Shown here: one piece after another, positions 1-8,552 of the stretch
How the letters are laid out: every line of letters starts with the position of its first letter
How positions within the stretch are numbered: the stretch's first letter is position 1
Assembly: GCA_020638995.1 (NCBI GenBank)
Contig: JACKHM010000003.1
Span: 992,001 to 1,056,000, forward strand
Direction of reading: 5' to 3'
Length of the DNA: 64,000 nt
From: Planctomycetaceae bacterium
GTDB lineage: Bacteria > Planctomycetota > Planctomycetia > Pirellulales > Pirellulaceae
Translations under genes and position numbers: made by a program
The notes under the pieces: model-generated
The model's database searches: none
The model's input: the letters and a program-made list of their open reading frames with translations, nothing else
Told to the model about the DNA's origin: nothing

Positions 1-561
1 TTTGATTGTGTCGTTGTGCAAAGCGACAATGTCGAAGTACTTGTCAGTGCGATTTGGCGGGAAGTCAGCGCAACTGCCTTCGTAGGACTGGCCGATCCCG
101 CCAGCGCCGTGGATGAACACTTCACTGAATCCTCGGTTATAAGGTTGGTATTCGTCTTCGTCGCCGAGATGCCACTTGCCAAAGATGCCCGTTTCGTAGC
201 CCGCCTTTCTCAAAAGTTGTGGGAACGTCTTCGTACTGAGCGCCATGCGTTCGCGTTCTTTGATGGTGTGCGTGACACCATTTCGGAATTCATGTCGCCC
301 GCTCATCATCGCAGAGCGAGTGGGAGCACAGGTCGGGCTGACATGAAAGTCCGTGAAACGCGTCGAGTGTGCGTAAAAGCGATCGAGGTGAGGTGTTCGC
401 AATACCTCGTTGCCCATACAGGACAGGTCACCCATGCCTTGATCGTCGGTCATTACCAGAATCACGTTCGGGCGAGTGCCAGCGAGTTCCTTAGCGGTGA
501 CACCGCGAAGGCTTGTCAAAGCGGTAATCGTTACAAGCAGAACGACGAAGAGACGTTGCAT
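1..561 (-). CDS. Sulfatase (formylglycine-dependent), 3' end cut by window edge
   Basis: The first 187 codons of a secreted sulfatase are visible; the rest lies beyond position 1. The start ATG at 561 follows an AAGGAA Shine-Dalgarno site and opens a hydrophobic signal peptide (MQRLFVVLLVTITAL). Next come the metal-binding segment PNVILVMTDDQGMGD (residues 31-45) and the sulfatase signature CAPTR, with Cys78 the residue expected to be oxidised to formylglycine. GKWHLG follows, as in arylsulfatases. Such enzymes hydrolyse sulfate esters, usually on polysaccharides, in the periplasm or outside the cell; the substrate cannot be told from this part. The gene lies 81 bases downstream of a second sulfatase on the same strand, so the two may be co-transcribed. 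Confidence 0.93.
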   Translation of the reverse strand, partial: MQRLFVVLLVTITALTSLRGVTAKELAGTRPNVILVMTDDQGMGDLSCMGNEVLRTPHLDRFYAHSTRFTDFHVSPTCAPTRSAMMSGRHEFRNGVTHTIKERERMALSTKTFPQLLRKAGYETGIFGKWHLGDEDEYQPYNRGFSEVFIHGAGGIGQSYEGSCADFPPNRTDKYFDIVALHNDTIK

Positions 562-642
562 ATCATGTTCCTTTAGATGTATGTACTATAAGTACGAGCT
601 GGCTCTGTGTGTTCAGGCATGGCGAATTCAGTTGCGGGCCAC

Positions 643-2253
643 TCACTTCTTCGCAGCATTCTGACGTATTTGCAGATATCGATGCGAGATTGCAATAGCC
701 TTGGCGCGGTCCTCGTCATCATAGTCCCAAAACTCACGGATGATCGCTTCAACCTCGGGATAATCTTCTCCGGTATCGCCAACTCGCTTGCGAAGTTTGG
801 CCAGACGGTCCTTCAGCTCGATGACTGTCTTGGCGTACTCGGGGTTGTCGTACTGGTTGACGACTTCCGTAGGATCATTCCGAAGGTCATACAGTTCCCA
901 GCCCGGTGGTGTGCGTTCCTCGCCCTTGTAGTTGCAGCCATAAAAATAGAGAAGTTTGTACTCCTTCGTGCGAATCCCTACGTGCCCCGGATTGTCATGA
1001 TGTGCCATATGCATCCAGTAGCGATAGTACGACTCTTGCTTCCAGCCCGAAGGTTCCTGGCCCGTTTCGCAAATCTCGCGGAAGCTTCGGCCTTGCATGA
1101 CGCCAGGAGTCTCGATGCCAGCGAACGCCAACATCGTGGGTCCAAAGTCAATATTTTCCACGATGGCATTTGAACGAGATCCGGCTTTGACGGACTTCGG
1201 ATATCGCACGATAAACGGCATGCGATAACATTCTTCGTACATCCACCGCTTGTCCATATAGTCGTGCTCGCCGAGCATAAAGCCCTGGTCACCCGTATAA
1301 ATGATCACGGTGTTATCGATCTCGCCGATTTCCTCCAGGTAACGGAAGAGTCTCGCCAAGTTATCGTCGACGCCCTTGACGCAGCGAAGATAGTGCTTCA
1401 GGTAAATGTTGTAAGCGGTTCGCTTCGCGTCGTCATCGCTCAAACTACTATCGACTTGATAGTGGTCAACATAGTTTCGACGTGGATTGCGGCGCCCGAT
1501 CGAAGTGCCAATATGTGGGAGCAACTCGTCATTTGCGCCACGCGTTGCGATGGAGCCAAACTTGGGTTGCTCCCACAGATTTCTTGGTTCGGGGATCTCG
1601 ATGTCAGCCAAGTAGTCTTCGTAGCGCGGAGCATATTCGAAGAAATCATGCGGCGCCTTGTAGTGGTGCATTAGGAAGAAAGGCTTCTCCGTATCCCAAC
1701 TGTCGCGCAACCACTTCAACGTAATGTCGGTGATGGCATCGGACGAATGCATTCCATCGAACTTAATCGTGTTATTCGGCCAGGGCTCCTTGCCTTGAAC
1801 GCGAAAAACAGGGTCGAAGTAGTTGCCTTGTCCGGGTAGAACACAGTAGTAATCGAAGGCGCCCGGCTCGACCTTTAGATGCCATTTCCCAATCATTGCG
1901 GTGTGATAACCGGCACGCCCCATTTCAAGTGCCAAGTATTGCCGGGGTGTTTCAATGTGACCGCCGAGGTCGTAGACGCCGTTCACATGGTTGTACTGAC
2001 CCGTCAAGATACAAGCGCGACTGGGAGTACAGATTGAATTCGTACAGTATGCGTTTTCAAACGTCATGCCTTCTCTGGCCAAGCGGTCGATCGTCGGAGT
2101 TGGATTGAGCGGCGCGAGCCGACTGCCATAAGCCCCTATAGCCTGAGTTGTGTGATCATCGGACATGATGAAAAGAACATTGGGCCGGTCATCGGCGCGC
2201 AAGACGCAACTAAGTACGAGCAAAGAGAATGTGATGATTGTTGAGCGATGCAT
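643..2253 (-). CDS. Sulfatase (formylglycine-dependent)
   Basis: A complete secreted sulfatase of 536 residues from the ATG at 2253. A longer reading from 2352 is open, but the 2253 start gives a clean signal peptide (MHRSTIITFSLLVLSCVLRA). The Ca-binding N-terminal segment is PNVLFIMSDDH (residues 24-34). The signature CTPSRACILTG has Cys75 as the expected formylglycine, and IGKWHL follows. The C-terminal half holds TGDQGFMLGEHD and MDKRWMYEE, as in sulfatases related to N-acetylglucosamine-6-sulfatase. The predicted role is desulfation of glycans outside the cytoplasm. It is followed 81 bases downstream by another sulfatase. The family is certain; the substrate is not. Confidence 0.93.
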   Translation of the reverse strand: MHRSTIITFSLLVLSCVLRADDRPNVLFIMSDDHTTQAIGAYGSRLAPLNPTPTIDRLAREGMTFENAYCTNSICTPSRACILTGQYNHVNGVYDLGGHIETPRQYLALEMGRAGYHTAMIGKWHLKVEPGAFDYYCVLPGQGNYFDPVFRVQGKEPWPNNTIKFDGMHSSDAITDITLKWLRDSWDTEKPFFLMHHYKAPHDFFEYAPRYEDYLADIEIPEPRNLWEQPKFGSIATRGANDELLPHIGTSIGRRNPRRNYVDHYQVDSSLSDDDAKRTAYNIYLKHYLRCVKGVDDNLARLFRYLEEIGEIDNTVIIYTGDQGFMLGEHDYMDKRWMYEECYRMPFIVRYPKSVKAGSRSNAIVENIDFGPTMLAFAGIETPGVMQGRSFREICETGQEPSGWKQESYYRYWMHMAHHDNPGHVGIRTKEYKLLYFYGCNYKGEERTPPGWELYDLRNDPTEVVNQYDNPEYAKTVIELKDRLAKLRKRVGDTGEDYPEVEAIIREFWDYDDEDRAKAIAISHRYLQIRQNAAKK

Positions 2254-2492
2254 GTGGTTCTTAACCGAAGGAAGGGAACTCTTAAGGTGTTCGACGTGCG
2301 GAATAGGGGATTTTTTGCTAGTGACCCTCGGGATCAATTGGCTTTTCGCCAAAGTCGCAAGTCGCTAGCGAGTGTCCAGTCTAGTGTGTCCGGTCGAGCT
2401 TTCCAATTCATTCACTTCGTCGCGGTTCTAGTGTATCGTAGAGCGACTAGCATTTGTATTCAGGGAATCCCTCCCCTCTCAAGGCGACGGCG

Positions 2493-4994
2493 ATGTTTGT
2501 CGGTCGGAATCAGCAACGCGTTGTAACTGACCGACGTCGACGGCACCGCTACCGTACAGTCGAGCAATTAGAATCTCGTGATCTGCTCGCGATTGGGGAA
2601 GGGACTCCATTGACTCTAAATGAAGTCATCGATACCGCGGGCCTTGCCGGAGGGCTTTCGGCATCGATTGATTGGGGTGATGGAACGGTCACTCCAGGCA
2701 GCGTTTCCACGGGCGGGGGAGGCTCGTTGGTGGGTCGAGTTGACTACAGCTACGATACTGCGAACTTCTTCGATTCGCAGTTAAAGAAGGACCTGTTTCA
2801 GCTGGCCGTCGACACGATTTTGTCTCGGTTTGGCGACGACCTCGCGGCCATCTCGCCCAACGAGGGAAACACATGGATCGCTGACTTCTCGCATCCTGCG
2901 ACCGGACTTCCCGAAGAGATCACGGATATGCACGTTGCTGCGAACGAGATCGTCATCTTCGCCGGCGGACGCGAGCTAGGGACAACACTCGGCGTCGGGG
3001 GGCCGGGCGGCTTTCAAGTCAGTTGCTCGAATGCGATTTTCTGCAACACGGTTGCCACGCGTGGGGAAATTGGTGCGAGTTCGCAAATCGGCGATCCGCC
3101 ACCGACTGATTTTGGGCCGTGGGGAGGTTCGATCTCGTTCGACATCACGGCCGACTTTTACTATTCGCAATCAACGGGGGATTTAGGGAGTCAGCAGTCG
3201 GACTTCTTGTCAGTTGCGATGCATGAGGTCGCGCACCTGCTGGGGTTTGGTACAGCCCCGTCTTGGAGTACATACGTTACGGCAGGTGTTTACAACGGAC
3301 CGGCATCGCGTCTCGCATATGGCAACCAAAGCGTACCGCTGTCGAGCGGCGGTAGTCATTGGGCAAACGGCACGACCAGCGGGGGACAGGCAACGGCGTT
3401 GGATCCGTCTTTGACCTCGGGCACGCGTACGTTGCTAACCCCACTTGATTACGCCGGACTGGATGATGTTGGTTGGAATCTGCTGCAACCTATTGCCACA
3501 GTTAACGGGTCGCATGTTTACGGTGACGATGGCATCTACGAAATCGAAATCTCCCTGCTGGGAAGCACGAGCGGACTAGCGTCGAGAACGCTGGAAGAAA
3601 CCGTCACGAATGTTGCACCGACGTTAACGGCGGCGAGCGATCAAGTCGTTGGATTCGGTCAACCGTTTACTATTGCCGATATCGGAGTCTTTACCGACCC
3701 AGGCTTTGGTGCGAACGAAACATTTACGTACACAATTGATTGGGGGGACGGATCAACGCCGGGCGCCGGTACAGCAGATGTCGATATGCCGGGAACGAGC
3801 AATTCCGTGACTCGCGGGTCGTATGACGGTGCTCATACATACACCACAGGCGGTGTATATGACGTGACTTTGACGATTGCGGACGACGACGGCGGATCGG
3901 ATTCGGTTCAATTGCATTTGAGCGTCGGGGCGGGATTCTCCGTCGAAATTGATGCCGATCAAATCGCCGAGAATGACGGTGAGGCTGCCACCACGGTAAC
4001 CATAACCCGACACGTCATTGACATCAGTCAAGCGTTGTTCGTTGACCTGAGTTTCGATGAGTCTGAACTGAAGCTTCCTGAGGCTATCGAGATTCCAGCT
4101 GGTCAAGCATCCGTCGTCGTTAACATTGATGCAGTCGATGACGATCTGTTGGATGGGACCCAAGGCGTCGTCCTCACTGCGAAAGCCGAAGGGTTCATGG
4201 AAGCCAGCGACACAATCCTCGTAGTAGATCATGAAACCTTGACGCTTGTGGTCGATGCAGCAACTGTCCTGGAAAGTGCCGGCAGTGCTGCAGCGTTTGC
4301 CACGGTCACTCGCAACAATACAAACATCGACAGTGCTCTGGAAGTAACAATCTCGATCGACGACGACACCGAAGCCGCAAGTGGTACGTCCGTGGTTATT
4401 CCACTAGGGGAACAGTCCGTTATGTTTCCCATAGATGCCATCGAGGATGGGATCGACGATGGGCCGCAATTGGTGACGATTGTCGTCGCTGCGAACGGTT
4501 ACGAGCCAAGCAGCGCTACGTTGTTCGTCGCCGACGCCTGGTCTTGGACGAACAGTGCCCTACGCTGGGATGTGAATGCGGACCAGCGTGTCTCACCAAT
4601 TGACGTACTGCAAATCATCAACGACTTGAATCGAATGGGGTCGCGTGAACTACCAACTCCCGGTTCTGCTGATACTCCTCCCTACCTTGATGTGAACAAC
4701 GACGGTTTTATATCCCCTCTCGATGCACTGCAGGTGATTAATTACATCAACAATGGCGGTGTTGAAGCGGAAGGCGAGTCATCGGTGCTGCCGTACCTCG
4801 CGTGCGTTCCCTCAGCAATCGATTCACCCACCCACGCCAGCGCATTCGATCGGACAGCTATCCGTGGTCAAACGCTGCCCACAGATCACAGGGATTCAAA
4901 ACGCGAGATCATCTTCGGCGCCGATCAACTCGTTGACGCGTTTGGAGATGATTTCGTCGCGGACCTCGGATCTGCGTTCTATCGACGCGCGTAG
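2493..4994 (+). CDS. Secreted metalloprotease-like protein with PKD, Calx-beta and dockerin domains
   Basis: A surface or secreted protein of 833 residues. The ATG at 2493 is preferred because AAGG lies about 8 bases upstream; an in-frame ATG at 2454 lacks this. The basic N-terminus ends in VEQLESRDLLA (residues 23-33), a planctomycete LEPR-type leader. HEVAHLLGF (His244, Glu245, His248) plus His289 in GGSHW resembles zinc proteases in which the third ligand is distant, as in leishmanolysin-type enzymes, so a metallopeptidase activity is inferred. A PKD-like domain (about 375-470), two Calx-beta-like domains (about 482-680) and two type I dockerin repeats (about 691-755, DVNADQRVSPID and DVNNDGFISPLD) follow. 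The last 99 bases overlap the convergent gene at 4896-5537. Confidence 0.8.
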   Translation: MFVGRNQQRVVTDRRRRHRYRTVEQLESRDLLAIGEGTPLTLNEVIDTAGLAGGLSASIDWGDGTVTPGSVSTGGGGSLVGRVDYSYDTANFFDSQLKKDLFQLAVDTILSRFGDDLAAISPNEGNTWIADFSHPATGLPEEITDMHVAANEIVIFAGGRELGTTLGVGGPGGFQVSCSNAIFCNTVATRGEIGASSQIGDPPPTDFGPWGGSISFDITADFYYSQSTGDLGSQQSDFLSVAMHEVAHLLGFGTAPSWSTYVTAGVYNGPASRLAYGNQSVPLSSGGSHWANGTTSGGQATALDPSLTSGTRTLLTPLDYAGLDDVGWNLLQPIATVNGSHVYGDDGIYEIEISLLGSTSGLASRTLEETVTNVAPTLTAASDQVVGFGQPFTIADIGVFTDPGFGANETFTYTIDWGDGSTPGAGTADVDMPGTSNSVTRGSYDGAHTYTTGGVYDVTLTIADDDGGSDSVQLHLSVGAGFSVEIDADQIAENDGEAATTVTITRHVIDISQALFVDLSFDESELKLPEAIEIPAGQASVVVNIDAVDDDLLDGTQGVVLTAKAEGFMEASDTILVVDHETLTLVVDAATVLESAGSAAAFATVTRNNTNIDSALEVTISIDDDTEAASGTSVVIPLGEQSVMFPIDAIEDGIDDGPQLVTIVVAANGYEPSSATLFVADAWSWTNSALRWDVNADQRVSPIDVLQIINDLNRMGSRELPTPGSADTPPYLDVNNDGFISPLDALQVINYINNGGVEAEGESSVLPYLACVPSAIDSPTHASAFDRTAIRGQTLPTDHRDSKREIIFGADQLVDAFGDDFVADLGSAFYRRA

Positions 4995-5537
4995 TGTTTC
5001 GAGTTCTTCCTCAAGTCGCTTGAGGTGTAACTCGCGTCGCGCTTGCCGCACATCAAAGTGCTTGCCGACAACTTCAGCCAGTTGCTCGACGAACGCTCCT
5101 CGCTTGTTTTCCGGGATGCGACGGATTTGCTCCGACAGGTCGAATGTCTGTCGATCCAATTCACGATCTGACTTCTCCAGCTCGTACATTTCCGGATCCA
5201 GTTCCTTGAGCTCCTCCATCAATCGCAAGTCTCGCTCGTGTCCAAACCGACCGTGAGGCGGACCGTCTTGCGGTCGACCCTCGCGAGGAGGGCCTTCGGG
5301 TGGTGGTCCATCACCGCGCGGGCCGCCTAGTGGCGGACGGTCACCTCGCTTGCCGGGCGGCGGACCGTCAGGCCGTCCATCGCGTGGAGGGGGAGGCCCA
5401 TCAAATTCACCGACTCGCTCGGGAGGCCGCGGCGCGGGAGGGCCTTGCTGCGCCGATGCTGTTTCGGCGTCAAAACTAACTGCAAACCATCCAAGCAACA
5501 ACAGTGTTGCGACTCTAAAACTAAAAATAGGTAGCAT
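4896..5537 (-). CDS. Secreted Pro/Gly-rich coiled-coil protein downstream of ECF sigma/anti-sigma pair
   Basis: A protein of 213 residues with a signal peptide ending around ASAQQ, a stretch of Pro/Gly/Arg/Asp repeats (residues about 31-98) and an acidic/basic helical C-terminus likely to form a coiled coil (about 100-205). GGAG lies 8 bases before the ATG. It is the third gene of a run with a sigma factor and its putative membrane anti-sigma factor, so it is probably part of the same envelope response; the helical part is loosely reminiscent of periplasmic metal-sensor/CpxP-like proteins. That likeness is inference, and no family can be named with confidence. Its 3' end overlaps the convergent gene at 2493-4994 by 99 bases. 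Confidence 0.7.
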   Translation of the reverse strand: MLPIFSFRVATLLLLGWFAVSFDAETASAQQGPPAPRPPERVGEFDGPPPPRDGRPDGPPPGKRGDRPPLGGPRGDGPPPEGPPREGRPQDGPPHGRFGHERDLRLMEELKELDPEMYELEKSDRELDRQTFDLSEQIRRIPENKRGAFVEQLAEVVGKHFDVRQARRELHLKRLEEELETLRASIERRSEVRDEIISKRVNELIGAEDDLAF

Positions 5538-5578
5538 TACAAACTCCGTACAAAGTGATTCATGACCGTGTTAAATGT

Positions 5579-6133
5579 TTAGAGCGAGCTTTCGCTCAAC
5601 TCGTCGCTGACTTGTTCAAACTGATCAAGAAGAACTGAATACCGCGCACTGCCGTTGCTCCAGTCGGCCTGGACATTTCGAATCGCTTGACTGGCCGAGG
5701 CTATTCGTTCGTCAAGCGAGTCGTCCCAAGCGAACTCATCCACTTCACTCAATTGCTCATTCGTTTTCGGAGACTCTGAGACTTCCGCTAGGCCGGATGC
5801 TTTGTTGCTGGGACCAGGTGCGGTGGCGATCGATGGTTGTAACTCGACGTCGCTCGATTTGCGATTCAGGGCAGTCCAAGTCACAAAGGCGACCAGCAGC
5901 GATGCGGCGAGCGCCGCGATGCACTGGACGACCAGGCGAATTGAATTCATCTGCCGAGGACGGGTGCCGACGGGAGAAGGTTGTGCGTCAACCGCCTCGA
6001 CCAATTTACTGAACGCAAGCCAACTATCACGCAACATTGCCGTCTCGTCGTCCATCGGTTCGTGGCTGTCGGCAGACGTCGCTCGTTCCAGCTTGGCAAG
6101 AAGTTCTTCAGTTGATTTGTCCATGATTCTCAC
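5579..6133 (-). CDS. Probable membrane-anchored anti-sigma factor
   Basis: A 184-residue protein with a cytoplasmic acidic N-terminus (about 1-60), one membrane segment (IRLVVQCIAALAASLLVAFV, about 65-84) and an extracytoplasmic Ser/Glu-rich tail. Its GTG start at 6133 overlaps the TGA of the upstream sigma gene (GTGA); an ATG at 6124 is the alternative. Translational coupling with an ECF sigma gene and the one-span topology suggest an anti-sigma factor that holds the sigma factor at the membrane. No zinc-binding HxxxCxxC motif is seen, so it is not a ZAS-type anti-sigma factor. The function is inferred from context. Confidence 0.7.
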   Translation of the reverse strand: MRIMDKSTEELLAKLERATSADSHEPMDDETAMLRDSWLAFSKLVEAVDAQPSPVGTRPRQMNSIRLVVQCIAALAASLLVAFVTWTALNRKSSDVELQPSIATAPGPSNKASGLAEVSESPKTNEQLSEVDEFAWDDSLDERIASASQAIRNVQADWSNGSARYSVLLDQFEQVSDELSESSL

Positions 6134-6654
6134 TCAGGAATGATTTCTCGCAGTGCCAATAGTCCACGACGGCAATGACTCAGGGCCGTACTCAGAGGGC
6201 ATTCCAGCGTCTCGGCGATTTCGGCAAAGGACATGTCGCCATAAAAACGCAACAACAGAACGCGGCGCTGAGCTGTCGTTAACAATTTCATCGCAGTATC
6301 CAACTGGCGGCGTGCCTCGTTTTGCATCAATCCGCTCGAAGGCGCGGGCCCAGCATCCTGGGGCTCCGCAACGACCCAGCCTGTATCATCCAACGAAACT
6401 TCGGGGCGTTTCTTTCGCGCTCGGTCAATCACCAATCGATCCGCAATTCGTAGTAAGTAGGCTCGGGGTGTTCCCTGCTCCTGATAGTTCCCTCTCGCCT
6501 GCCACGCACGTCGAAACACATCCTGGGTCAAGTCTTCGGCCACATCGTCGCGACGTACCAACCCTCGTAAGTATCCGCGCACTACCCCACCGTACTGGTC
6601 GAACCAGTTTGAAACGCGATCCGCCTCGCTTTCTATCGATTCTGCGGTGGTCAT
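6130..6654 (-). CDS. ECF-type RNA polymerase sigma factor
   Basis: A 174-residue sigma-70 family protein of the ECF group. Sigma region 2 lies at about residues 20-85 (DVAEDLTQDVFRRAW, then PRAYLLRIADRLVIDRARKK). Sigma region 4 is the helix-turn-helix at about 118-168 (TTAQRRVLLLRFYGDMSFAE, then TLECPLSTALSHCRRG). GGAG stands 5-6 bases before the ATG. It is the first gene of a three-gene run with a likely anti-sigma factor and a secreted protein, a common planctomycete arrangement. The signal and the regulon are unknown. Confidence 0.93.
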   Translation of the reverse strand: MTTAESIESEADRVSNWFDQYGGVVRGYLRGLVRRDDVAEDLTQDVFRRAWQARGNYQEQGTPRAYLLRIADRLVIDRARKKRPEVSLDDTGWVVAEPQDAGPAPSSGLMQNEARRQLDTAMKLLTTAQRRVLLLRFYGDMSFAEIAETLECPLSTALSHCRRGLLALREIIPE

Positions 6655-6778
6655 AGAGCTCCAGGTTCTGCTATGAGGAACGCACCAGCGGACGCGTTAT
6701 TGCAGCGAGCGGAAAAACATGCACAAAGTTCCGATGTAGTCTAACTGCACCGGAATTTCACACAAAAAGCATCGTACG

Positions 6779-8227
6779 TCAGGCGAGCCCACGAATGGGT
6801 TCAGCGTGGTAGATATGGTGGGGGCGGTCGAACTGATCGTACCAAGCCGCAGTCGCGGGAATCCCTAGCGCGTTATATATCGTGGCTGCCAGGTTTTCAG
6901 GCCGCTGTGGAGAGTCTTCCGGATACGCTCCGAGCTTGTCCGATGACCCAATCACCCGCCCGCCTTCGACTCCACCCCCTGCTAACCATACCGACTGCAG
7001 TGCGCCCCAATGATCGCGTCCTGGCAGCTTATAGTGGTTGGGAAGCAAGGTGATTTTTGGCGTTCGTCCAAATTCACCTGCCATGACAATCAGCGTGTCG
7101 GCCAATATCCCGCATTCATCGAGGTCGTCGACGAGCGCAGACACCGCTTGATCGGTCGGCGGAAACAACTTCTCTTTCAGGTGAGGGAATGCATTTCCAT
7201 GTGTATCCCAGGCTTCGTCGTTTCCCAGATTCACTTGCACCATGTTCACGCCCGCCTCGACCAATCGTCGAGCCATCAATAGCGACCAGCCAAACGCATT
7301 TTTCCCGTAACGCTCCTGCGTTTTTTCGTCGGCGTTCGTTACGTCCAGCGCGTGATGTACTCGCTGATCCGTCAGCAGTGAGATGGCACCCTGCCGGTGG
7401 CGATCAAAGTTCTGCGTCTCTGCTGATCGTTCGAGCGACTTACGCTGCGTCGACAACTGGTGTAGGAGAGCCATCCGATTCTGAAAGCGGGGGTTTGTCA
7501 GACCATGAGGCAATTCGAGATTCGGCGCTTTGAAAACTCGTTTGTCTTCGTTGCCGCGTTCCTGGTGATCGAATTGAAACTCAGGAAAGGCACCGTAAGA
7601 AGTGGTGTGATACGGCGCGGCCTCGATAAACCAGGGATTGCGATTTTCACCCATCATCCCGGCGAACTGACCTGGAATTACACGGCCAGAGTAATGGACC
7701 AGGCGTTCCGGCAGCACCGCGGCCGCGGGCAGGTCGCTGCGGGGTCGTGTCGTTGCATTCGCAATCGCCGCGATACTGGGCCAATCCGAGTCCTGCGGAC
7801 GACTGGGGCTAAAGCCTCGAGGCATCTCTGTTCGGCCAGTCAGCATGATGTGGTGGCCCTGAGAGTGTTCGTTCGAATGGTGAGTCATCGAGCGACAGAG
7901 CGACCATCTATCACTTCGTTGCGCGAGCCGAGGGAGGTGCTCACAGATCTGCAAGCCGGGAGTGGCCGTCGCGATTGGCTTAAACTCGCCTCGAACTTCA
8001 TCTGGGGCATCAGGCTTCATGTCGAAGCTGTCGTGCTGTGACAGGCCACCCGAAAGGAAGATATAGATGACGGACTTTCCCGGATGTCCAGACTCCTCTG
8101 CTCCACTGGCTGCCCGCAACGCGCTGACTTGGCTCATACCGAGTCCGAGCCAGCCGAGAGCGCCCGCTTGAATCGCCGTTCGGCGCGAGATACGAGGATG
8201 CTGTAATACCGTCTGCTGGTAAGCCAC
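6779..8227 (-). CDS. DUF1501 domain-containing Tat-exported protein
   Basis: A protein of about 482 residues from a GTG at 8227; the frame stays open to 8314, so the start is uncertain. A twin-arginine leader (SRRTAIQAGALGWLGLG) opens it, followed by the DUF1501 core: IYIFLSGGLSQHDSFDMKP, then AGEFGRTPK and GRDHWG near the C-terminus. DUF1501 proteins fall in the alkaline phosphatase/sulfatase-like superfamily and are highly expanded in planctomycetes, usually next to a DUF1549/DUF1553 cytochrome-like gene. That partner is not adjacent here. The biochemical role is unknown. Confidence 0.9.
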   Translation of the reverse strand: MAYQQTVLQHPRISRRTAIQAGALGWLGLGMSQVSALRAASGAEESGHPGKSVIYIFLSGGLSQHDSFDMKPDAPDEVRGEFKPIATATPGLQICEHLPRLAQRSDRWSLCRSMTHHSNEHSQGHHIMLTGRTEMPRGFSPSRPQDSDWPSIAAIANATTRPRSDLPAAAVLPERLVHYSGRVIPGQFAGMMGENRNPWFIEAAPYHTTSYGAFPEFQFDHQERGNEDKRVFKAPNLELPHGLTNPRFQNRMALLHQLSTQRKSLERSAETQNFDRHRQGAISLLTDQRVHHALDVTNADEKTQERYGKNAFGWSLLMARRLVEAGVNMVQVNLGNDEAWDTHGNAFPHLKEKLFPPTDQAVSALVDDLDECGILADTLIVMAGEFGRTPKITLLPNHYKLPGRDHWGALQSVWLAGGGVEGGRVIGSSDKLGAYPEDSPQRPENLAATIYNALGIPATAAWYDQFDRPHHIYHAEPIRGLA

Positions 8228-8552
8228 TGTGGGTTCTCTGAATGAGCTGTGGGGACTAGTCCATCGAAGTTTGTCGATGTGTGATAGTCTAAGCGAGCGG
8301 CACCTTTGTGGCAATTCACTTTCGTTTCAGCTTCTTGGCGCGCGTCACTTCGAGTGGTTGCGACGGCGCGGAGCTAAACTAATAATGTGCTGCAGCTTGA
8401 GGAGAGCATCGCACCAAGGGAATTGAACGGTGGCCATCACTTTCCAAGTGACGAGAGCACATCACTTGGAAAGTGATGGCTACTATTGAAGAGCGACGGC
8501 TGCGAGGAAGATTCCTCGCTTTAACTGCATTGCCCACAAGGATGTGACTTCG
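8228..8552. other. Divergent intergenic region
   Basis: About 325 bases separate the divergent DUF1501 and lipoprotein genes. Apart from the 19-bp palindrome at 8433-8480 I see no gene or recognisable RNA. Confidence 0.6.
8433..8480. repeat. Perfect 19-bp inverted repeat, 10-base loop
   Basis: GCCATCACTTTCCAAGTGA (8433-8451) is followed after 10 bases by its exact reverse complement (8462-8480). No T-tract follows and it lies upstream of both flanking genes, so it is not an obvious terminator. The arm resembles other palindromes in this window at 34746-34762 and 13570-13589, which also carry the word GATGGCCA beside the stem. Confidence 0.85.

Noticed and set aside
8433..8480. Intrinsic terminator
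   Set aside because: It lies upstream of both flanking divergent genes and no T-tract follows on either strand.
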